Shown piece by piece: positions 1-3,917 of a DNA stretch of 5,231 bases. The notes beneath the pieces are model-generated. The model was not told the origin of the DNA, did not search any database, and saw only the letters and a program-made list of their open reading frames with translations. Each line of letters begins with the position of its first letter. The first letter of the stretch is position 1. This stretch comes from an uncultured Clostridium sp. (GTDB lineage: Bacteria; Bacillota; Clostridia; TANB77; CAG-508): the NCBI GenBank assembly GCA_946008205.1, contig CAMGAZ010000123.1, positions 1 to 5,231 of the forward strand. The letters are read 5' to 3'. The position numbers and the translations under genes were made by a program.

Positions 1-56
1 CTATATCAGCTGTCTATATACTAGAATCTTATATGAAAATGCAAAAAGATAATTGA
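1..56 (+). CDS. ruvX: C-terminal end of a RuvX/YqgF-like Holliday junction resolvase (5' partial)
   Basis: Reading from base 3, the frame encodes ISAVYILESYMKMQKDN and then stops at TGA (54-56). The pattern I-[SA]-A-x-x-I-L-x-x-Y-[LM] near the terminus matches the last helix of RuvX (YqgF/YrrK), an RNase H-fold protein implicated in Holliday junction resolution and 16S rRNA 5'-end processing. The next gene encodes a DUF1292 protein, and in Firmicutes such as Bacillus subtilis a DUF1292 gene (yrzB) follows yrrK, which supports the call. Only about 17 residues are present and no catalytic residue is visible, so the identification rests on the short motif plus gene order. The other two forward frames also stop within the first 52 bases, but their peptides look like no family I recognise. 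Confidence 0.55.
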   Translation, partial: ISAVYILESYMKMQKDN

Positions 57-62
57 ATATAT

Positions 63-91
63 TTGACAAAAACGAAAGATAATAGTATAAA
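63..91 (+). promoter_or_regulatory. Sigma-A-type promoter for the DUF1292 gene
   Basis: A perfect -35 box TTGACA (63-68) is separated by exactly 17 bases from TATAAA (86-91), one mismatch from the consensus -10. Transcription would begin near base 98 and leave a leader of about 60 bases before the ATG at 162. The promoter starts only 7 bases after the ruvX stop, so the downstream genes can be expressed independently of ruvX. No terminator separates the two, so read-through from ruvX is also likely. Confidence 0.8.
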
Positions 92-161
92 TTAAATGAT
101 TTTATTTTTGTAGAAATACAAATTATAAATAAAATGTAAAATCGAAAGGAGAAAAATAAAA

Positions 162-479
162 ATGAATGATGAGAATACAACAAACAATTCTGGAGAAGAA
201 TTAGCAGATAACATAATAACTTTAACAGATGAAGAAGGAAAGGAATCTAACTTCGAACTTTTAGATTTAGTTGAATTAGATAATGAAGAATATGTAGTAT
301 TGTTGCCAGCAGAAGGCAGTGATGAAGAACCTGGAGAAGTCGTAATATTAAAAGTTGAAGATACAGACGAAGACAGTGATAAAGAAGCATATGTAAGTGT
401 AGATGATGAAGAAACACTAAATAAGGTATTTGAAATATTCAAAGAAAAATTCAAAAATGAATTTGACTTTGTAGACTAA
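162..479 (+). CDS. DUF1292 family (YrzB-like) acidic protein
   Basis: This 105-residue protein is strongly acidic, with many Asp and Glu and almost no aromatic residues outside the core. Residues 18-102 carry the DUF1292 pattern: IITLTDEEG near the start, a central block FELLDLVEL...EEYVVLLPAE (31-51), VVILKVED (60-67), and a C-terminal ETLNKVFEIFKEKFKNEF helix (84-101). It has no signal peptide or membrane segment, so it should be cytosolic. The family is widespread in Firmicutes and its biochemical role is not established. The start is supported by AAAGGAG at 145-151, ten bases before the ATG. A strong promoter lies upstream (63-91) and a ruvX-like end precedes it, the usual neighbour. Family membership is near certain; function is unknown. 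Confidence 0.93.
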   Translation: MNDENTTNNSGEELADNIITLTDEEGKESNFELLDLVELDNEEYVVLLPAEGSDEEPGEVVILKVEDTDEDSDKEAYVSVDDEETLNKVFEIFKEKFKNEFDFVD

Positions 480-480
480 T

Positions 481-509
481 TTAAAATATTTTGCTTAAGC
501 TGATATAAA
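481..509 (+). promoter_or_regulatory. Possible extended -10 promoter before the membrane protein gene
   Basis: TGATATAAA (501-509) reads as an extended -10 element (TG-n-TATAAA). Seventeen bases upstream is TTAAAA (481-486), which matches four of six -35 positions. Transcription would start near bases 515-518, essentially at the predicted TTG start codon, giving a leaderless or nearly leaderless message. The gene could equally be read through from the DUF1292 promoter, since no terminator is evident. In DNA this AT-rich, -10-like hexamers are common, so the call is weak. Confidence 0.3.
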
Positions 510-547
510 AATCCTTGAATGGAGAATTCCTCTCCAAACAGGGATTT
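509..547 (+). promoter_or_regulatory. Two-part RNA hairpin covering the translation start region
   Basis: Bases 509-517 (AAATCCTTG) pair with 539-547 (CAGGGATTT) over nine base pairs, including one G-U. After a symmetric AAT/AAA internal loop, 521-525 (GGAGA) pairs perfectly with 531-535 (TCTCC), closing a five-base loop. The TTG start codon at 515 sits in the outer stem, and the only purine-rich, Shine-Dalgarno-like GGAGA sits in the inner stem. The structure could modulate translation of the downstream membrane protein. It is not a + strand terminator, because the bases after 547 are not T-rich. Confidence 0.5.
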
Positions 548-1009
548 AGTACGTGGATGATAATAGCATTAGATGTAATATTTTGGCTATTAAGAGTAAT
601 CGCAGCATATACATATGCTATGGGAATAGATTTTATGATTCAACCAATAGATATGAATATGGAAATTACAATGATATTTGTAGCTTTACTAGCATTCATA
701 CTAATTGCTAAAAGAAAATTTTTAGGATCAGTAATATACATGATTGGCTACTTTGGTTACTTTGGAGTAGCATTATTTAACAATCTCCAACAAATGATGA
801 ATGTAGGAGGAATGATAGACGACTACATAAATGTTCTATTTTCACTAATAGGAGTGGCATTACCAATGTTTACATTCTTAGATATGCTACTAGATAAAAA
901 TAGACAGTTACATCCAACTGACAAGAAAACAGATTGGTTTTATAGAAACAAAAAGTACGATATGCAAAAAGACGAAAGAGAAGATAAAAATAATTATAGA
1001 ACTTTATAA
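515..1009 (+). CDS. Four-helix membrane protein of unknown function with conserved charged tail
   Basis: This 164-residue protein has about four hydrophobic segments (roughly residues 15-34, 50-66, 70-91 and 104-126). A hydrophilic, charged C-terminal tail follows, containing PTDKKTDWFY (134-143), then YD and DER motifs, and ending NNYRTL. I believe related membrane proteins with a DKKTDWFY...DER...NNYR tail occur in Clostridia, but I know of no assigned function. The start is uncertain. A stop at 506-508 limits the upstream extent, so the choices are TTG at 515 or ATG at 557 (residue 15). TTG lacks a clear ribosome binding site, but it keeps FLSKQGFSTW, which reads as natural protein sequence before the first helix. 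ATG 557 has only AGGGA at 540-544, spaced 12 bases. The gene lies between DUF1292 and a polysaccharide operon with its own promoter, so a link to either is unproven. Confidence 0.8.
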   Translation: MNGEFLSKQGFSTWMIIALDVIFWLLRVIAAYTYAMGIDFMIQPIDMNMEITMIFVALLAFILIAKRKFLGSVIYMIGYFGYFGVALFNNLQQMMNVGGMIDDYINVLFSLIGVALPMFTFLDMLLDKNRQLHPTDKKTDWFYRNKKYDMQKDEREDKNNYRTL

Positions 1010-1021
1010 AAAAATTTAGGA

Positions 1022-1028
1022 TGTCGAA
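1022..1028 (+). promoter_or_regulatory. Spo0A-box-like heptamer
   Basis: TGTCGAA at 1022-1028 is an exact match to the core Spo0A DNA-binding heptamer (TGNCGAA, most often TGTCGAA), followed by an A run as in many known boxes. It lies 22 bases upstream of the -35 element of the polysaccharide operon promoter, a position compatible with activation or repression. One heptamer can occur by chance in several kilobases of DNA, so only its placement in a short promoter region makes it notable. Confidence 0.3.
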
Positions 1029-1050
1029 AAAAGTTTTTATTAGAAATATA

Positions 1051-1079
1051 TTGTAACAAAAAGTCATAAGTGATACAAT
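1051..1079 (+). promoter_or_regulatory. Extended -10 promoter of the polysaccharide operon
   Basis: TTGTAA (1051-1056) is followed after exactly 17 bases by TACAAT (1074-1079), which is preceded by TG at 1071-1072 to give an extended -10 (TG-n-TACAAT). Transcription would begin near base 1086, leaving a leader of about 20 bases with the AAGGAG ribosome binding site (1093-1098). This separates the LCP-to-polymerase operon from the two upstream genes. Confidence 0.7.
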
Positions 1080-1106
1080 AAATAAAATTATTAAGGAGCA
1101 ACAAAA

Positions 1107-2219
1107 ATGGGAAAACATTTTATGGATGAAGAAAAAGACGAAGATGTATATCAAATAAAAATAAAAAAACAACATAAAAATACAGAAAAAGGAAATAAAG
1201 GACGTAGAATATTAATTAGAACATTAATAGTAATTCTAATGATATTTGCGGTATTAGCAGGAATAGCAACATGCTTTGTTGGAGATAAATTAGGAAAGAT
1301 ACAAAAAGAAAATATAGATGAAACAGCTATAGGAATATCAAATGAAACAGAAAAAGCACTCTCAGAATACAGAAACATAGCTCTACTTGGAATTGACAGT
1401 AGAGCAGATGACTATGGTTTAGGAAACAGAAGCGACTGCATAATAATTGCAAGCATAAACCAGAAAACAAAGAATATTAAATTGATTTCTGTATACAGAG
1501 ATACATATATGCAAATTGAAGAGAGTGGTAGTGAAAGACTAGACAAAGTAACACATGCATATTCATATGGCGGAGCACAAAATACATTAAAAGCTCTAAA
1601 CACGAATCTGGATTTAAATATATCAGAGTATGTAACAGTAAACTTTGACGCGGTAATAGCTGCAGTAAATGCTATGGGAGGAGTGAACATAGATATAGAC
1701 AGCTCAGAGCTAAAATATATAAACGATTACATAGACGCAACATCACAAAGTTCTGGAGTAAAATCGAGCCATATAACAAAAACTGGAACGCAGACCTTAG
1801 ATGGAGTACAAGCAGTTGCCTACTCAAGAATTAGATACACCGCTGGAGGAGATTATAAAAGAACAGAAAGAATGAGAACAGTTGTAACTGCAATGATGAA
1901 AAAAGCAAAAACCTTAAGTATAACTAAGTTGAATAGCCTAGCAGATACTATATTGCCAAAAATAAGTACAAACATATCTTCTATGGAAATAGTATCTCTA
2001 ATACCAAGCATTGCTTCATTTAATATCACAGAGAGCCTAGGATGGCCATATGAAACCCAAGGAATAACTTTGGATAGATGGTATGGTGTACCTATCACAT
2101 TAGAAAGCAATGTGTTAAAATTACACCAAGAAGCATTTGGACAAGAAGATTATGAAGTAAGTGACACTGTAAAGACAATAAGCAATCAAATTATAAAAAA
2201 GACAGGATACAACAATTAA
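1107..2219 (+). CDS. LytR-CpsA-Psr (LCP) family glycopolymer-peptidoglycan ligase
   Basis: LCP proteins transfer undecaprenyl-pyrophosphate-linked polymers (wall teichoic acid, capsule) to peptidoglycan on the outer face of the membrane. This 370-residue protein has a basic cytoplasmic N-terminus, one membrane anchor (about 34-58) and an extracellular LCP domain (about 89-268). Family landmarks are IALLGIDSR (91-99), NRSDCIIIASIN (107-118), ISVYRDTY (127-134), DKVTHAYSYGG (146-156) and LDGVQAVAYSRIRYT...DYKRTERMR (231-257). Likely phosphate- or metal-binding residues are D97, R99, R108, D110, R131, D132, R241, R243 and R252. Position 256 is Met where many members have Gln. The roughly 100-residue C-terminal tail is weakly characterised. 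The ATG at 1107 has AAGGAG (1093-1098) at 8-base spacing. It is the first gene of the operon, 18 bases before the initiating sugar transferase, which suggests it anchors the polysaccharide made here. The family is certain; the exact polymer is inferred. Confidence 0.94.
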   Translation: MGKHFMDEEKDEDVYQIKIKKQHKNTEKGNKGRRILIRTLIVILMIFAVLAGIATCFVGDKLGKIQKENIDETAIGISNETEKALSEYRNIALLGIDSRADDYGLGNRSDCIIIASINQKTKNIKLISVYRDTYMQIEESGSERLDKVTHAYSYGGAQNTLKALNTNLDLNISEYVTVNFDAVIAAVNAMGGVNIDIDSSELKYINDYIDATSQSSGVKSSHITKTGTQTLDGVQAVAYSRIRYTAGGDYKRTERMRTVVTAMMKKAKTLSITKLNSLADTILPKISTNISSMEIVSLIPSIASFNITESLGWPYETQGITLDRWYGVPITLESNVLKLHQEAFGQEDYEVSDTVKTISNQIIKKTGYNN

Positions 2220-2237
2220 ATAAATGAGGGGATAAGA

Positions 2238-2987
2238 ATGGAAAAGAATAATTTAGCCTTGGCAGAAGAAATTACAACTAGTATACCAGAAAAAGTAGAA
2301 AGACAAAAAGCAAAGGTTTTCAACATTCAATCTGAAATAAAAAAAGAAAATAAAGTAGAAAAAGCAATATACATAGGTATAAAAAGAATAATAGATGTAA
2401 TCAGCTCATTAGTAGGAATGGTACTATTAGTTCCTGCAACGATAGCAATATACATAGCCAGAAAAGTATTAAAAGAAGATGATGGACCAATTTTTTATAC
2501 ACAATTAAGGATTGGAAAAAATGGCAAGCAATTTAAGTTATACAAATTTAGATCGATGTGTATGAATGCAGATGAAAAGCTAGCAGAGTATTTAGAAAAA
2601 AATGAAGAGGCAGCCAATGAATTTAAAAAATATAAAAAATTAAAACATGATCCAAGAATAACGAAATTAGGAAATGTTTTAAGAAAAACAAGTTTAGATG
2701 AAATGCCTCAATTCATAAATGTTCTTAAAGGTGATATGAGTTTAGTAGGACCAAGACCATATTTATGTAGAGAAAAAGAAGAAATACCAAAAGAATATTA
2801 TAACGAAATAATACAAGTAAGACCCGGAATTACTGGATATTGGCAAGTAAATGGAAGAAGTAATACTACATATGAAGAAAGAATGAATATGGAATTGTAC
2901 TATGTTGACAATTGTTCATTATGGTTAGACATAAAAATATTCTTCAAAACATTTATAGCGGTATTCAAAAAAGAAGGAGCAATTTAA
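2238..2987 (+). CDS. Initiating undecaprenyl-phosphate sugar phosphotransferase (bacterial sugar transferase family)
   Basis: This enzyme type moves a sugar phosphate from a UDP-sugar to undecaprenyl phosphate, the first membrane step of capsule or exopolysaccharide repeat assembly. The 249-residue protein has a hydrophilic, Lys/Glu-rich N-terminus (1-45). One hydrophobic membrane segment (about 52-75, with Pro66) follows, as in the monotopic PglC-type fold, and then the cytosolic catalytic domain. Hallmarks are GPIFYTQLRIGKNG (83-96), LYKFRSM (101-107), DPRITKLGNVLRKTSLDEMPQ (138-158) with the Asp154-Glu155 catalytic pair, SLVGPRPY (168-175) and RPGITGYWQVNGR (195-207). It lacks the extra N-terminal membrane helices of long WbaP/WcaJ forms, so it is the short form. 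GAGGGG (2226-2231) supports the ATG. It sits between the LCP ligase and two glycosyltransferases. The sugar (galactose, glucose or an N-acetylated amino sugar) cannot be read from the sequence. Confidence 0.95.
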   Translation: MEKNNLALAEEITTSIPEKVERQKAKVFNIQSEIKKENKVEKAIYIGIKRIIDVISSLVGMVLLVPATIAIYIARKVLKEDDGPIFYTQLRIGKNGKQFKLYKFRSMCMNADEKLAEYLEKNEEAANEFKKYKKLKHDPRITKLGNVLRKTSLDEMPQFINVLKGDMSLVGPRPYLCREKEEIPKEYYNEIIQVRPGITGYWQVNGRSNTTYEERMNMELYYVDNCSLWLDIKIFFKTFIAVFKKEGAI

Positions 2988-3008
2988 AAAACGTAAAGAA
3001 CTTACCAA

Positions 3009-3016
3009 AAGGAAGG
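3009..3016 (+). promoter_or_regulatory. Ribosome binding site that fixes the start of the first GT2 gene
   Basis: AAGGAAGG at 3009-3016 lies nine bases before ATG 3026. The same frame is open back to an ATG at 2912, which would add 38 residues overlapping the sugar transferase gene. Those residues resemble nothing in the GT2 family, whereas ATG 3026 starts directly with the canonical nucleotide-sugar-binding strand, so 3026 is preferred. Confidence 0.8.
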
Positions 3017-3025
3017 TATAAAATA

Positions 3026-3895
3026 ATGACAATAGATATTATTTGCCCGTTATACAATGCAGAAAATTATGTAGTAAAACAATTAAAACAAATAGAAATG
3101 CAATCTTATTATAATTATGTAAAAAATATAAGATATGTTATCACGAAAGGACAAGATAACACTGCAGATACCATTAGAAAACAACAGAAAGAAAATAATA
3201 AAATAATATATAAGGAAATAGAACCTAAAGATTTTTCTCATAGTTTAACTAGAGAAAAAGAAGCGTTTGAGAGCAATGCAGATATTGTAGTATTTATAAC
3301 ACAAGATGTTATAATAGAGGAAAAGGATTGGCTAGAAAAATTGGTAAACCCTATTGAAAATAATGAGTGCGAAGCTTGCTATAGCAGGCAGATATGTGAT
3401 AATAATACAATAGAAAAATATACACGCGAATGCAATTATCCAGCAGAATCAAAAATAGTCTCAAAAGAGGACATAAACAAATTGGGTTTAAAAACGTTTT
3501 TCTTCTCGGATGCATCAGCTGCGATAAAAAGAGAAACATTTGTTGAGCTTGGCGGATATGACAAAAAAAAATTACCAATTAGTGAAGATATGTACATAGC
3601 ATATAAAATAATAATGAATGGCTATAAAATAAAATATTGTGCGGATTCAGAAGTAATTCATTCACATGAATTTACTTTAAAACAATATTATAACAGATAT
3701 AAAGCAACAGGTAAATTTTTTAAAGAAAATGATTATTTAAATAATTATAAAGTAAACAAAGCTGGTGGCAATATGGCTATATATGTACTGAAAAGAGCTT
3801 GGCAAGATAGAAATTGGAAAGTATTAGTAAGGTATATGCCCAATATGGCTGCTAGATTTATTGGAATGAAAATAGGAAATTATAAAAGAAATTAA
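3026..3895 (+). CDS. GT2 family glycosyltransferase, rhamnosyltransferase-like
   Basis: This 289-residue GT-A enzyme would add a sugar to the lipid-linked repeat unit at the cytoplasmic face of the membrane. The N-terminus DIICPLYNAENYV (4-16) is the first Rossmann-like strand and donor-binding loop. DFSHSLTRE (69-77) and ADIVVFITQDVI (85-96) carry the metal/donor region, with a TQD in the DxD position. YSRQI (119-123), KTFFFSDASAAIKR (156-169) and GGYD (176-179) follow. SEDM (186-189) holds the probable catalytic acidic residues. The HSHEFTLKQYYNRY block (212-225) is typical of rhamnosyltransferase-like GT2 proteins. No membrane helix is evident; the C-terminus is basic. The length is close to normal for the group. 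An A9 run (3563-3571) encodes three Lys. The GT2 assignment is firm; rhamnose as donor is only a family resemblance, and no dTDP-rhamnose genes are in the window. Confidence 0.9.
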   Translation: MTIDIICPLYNAENYVVKQLKQIEMQSYYNYVKNIRYVITKGQDNTADTIRKQQKENNKIIYKEIEPKDFSHSLTREKEAFESNADIVVFITQDVIIEEKDWLEKLVNPIENNECEACYSRQICDNNTIEKYTRECNYPAESKIVSKEDINKLGLKTFFFSDASAAIKRETFVELGGYDKKKLPISEDMYIAYKIIMNGYKIKYCADSEVIHSHEFTLKQYYNRYKATGKFFKENDYLNNYKVNKAGGNMAIYVLKRAWQDRNWKVLVRYMPNMAARFIGMKIGNYKRN

Positions 3896-3917
3896 CATAG
3901 ATAGAGGTAAAAAAGTA

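Noticed and set aside
1..183. Minus-strand open frame at the left edge
   Set aside because: Its Phe/Ile/Tyr-rich sequence is what AT-rich non-coding DNA yields. It has no ribosome binding site and conflicts with the ruvX end and the promoter on the + strand.
92..454. Ser-rich minus-strand open frame opposite the DUF1292 gene
   Set aside because: The Ser runs are the complement of Asp/Glu-rich codons in the DUF1292 gene. It shows no domain of its own and lies across the promoter and ribosome binding site.
509..547. Hairpin as a rho-independent terminator of the DUF1292 gene
   Set aside because: No T run follows on the + strand, and the hairpin overlaps coding sequence of the next gene. On the minus strand a short T stretch follows, but there is no minus-strand gene to terminate.
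1010..1050. Terminator between the membrane protein and the LCP gene
   Set aside because: The stretch has A and T runs but no GC-containing stem. The only complementarity is A/T runs, so termination there is not supported.
2912..3025. Upstream extension of the first GT2 gene to ATG 2912
   Set aside because: It would overlap the end of the sugar transferase gene by 76 bases and add residues unlike any GT2 N-terminus. ATG 3026 has a good ribosome binding site and starts right at the conserved first strand.
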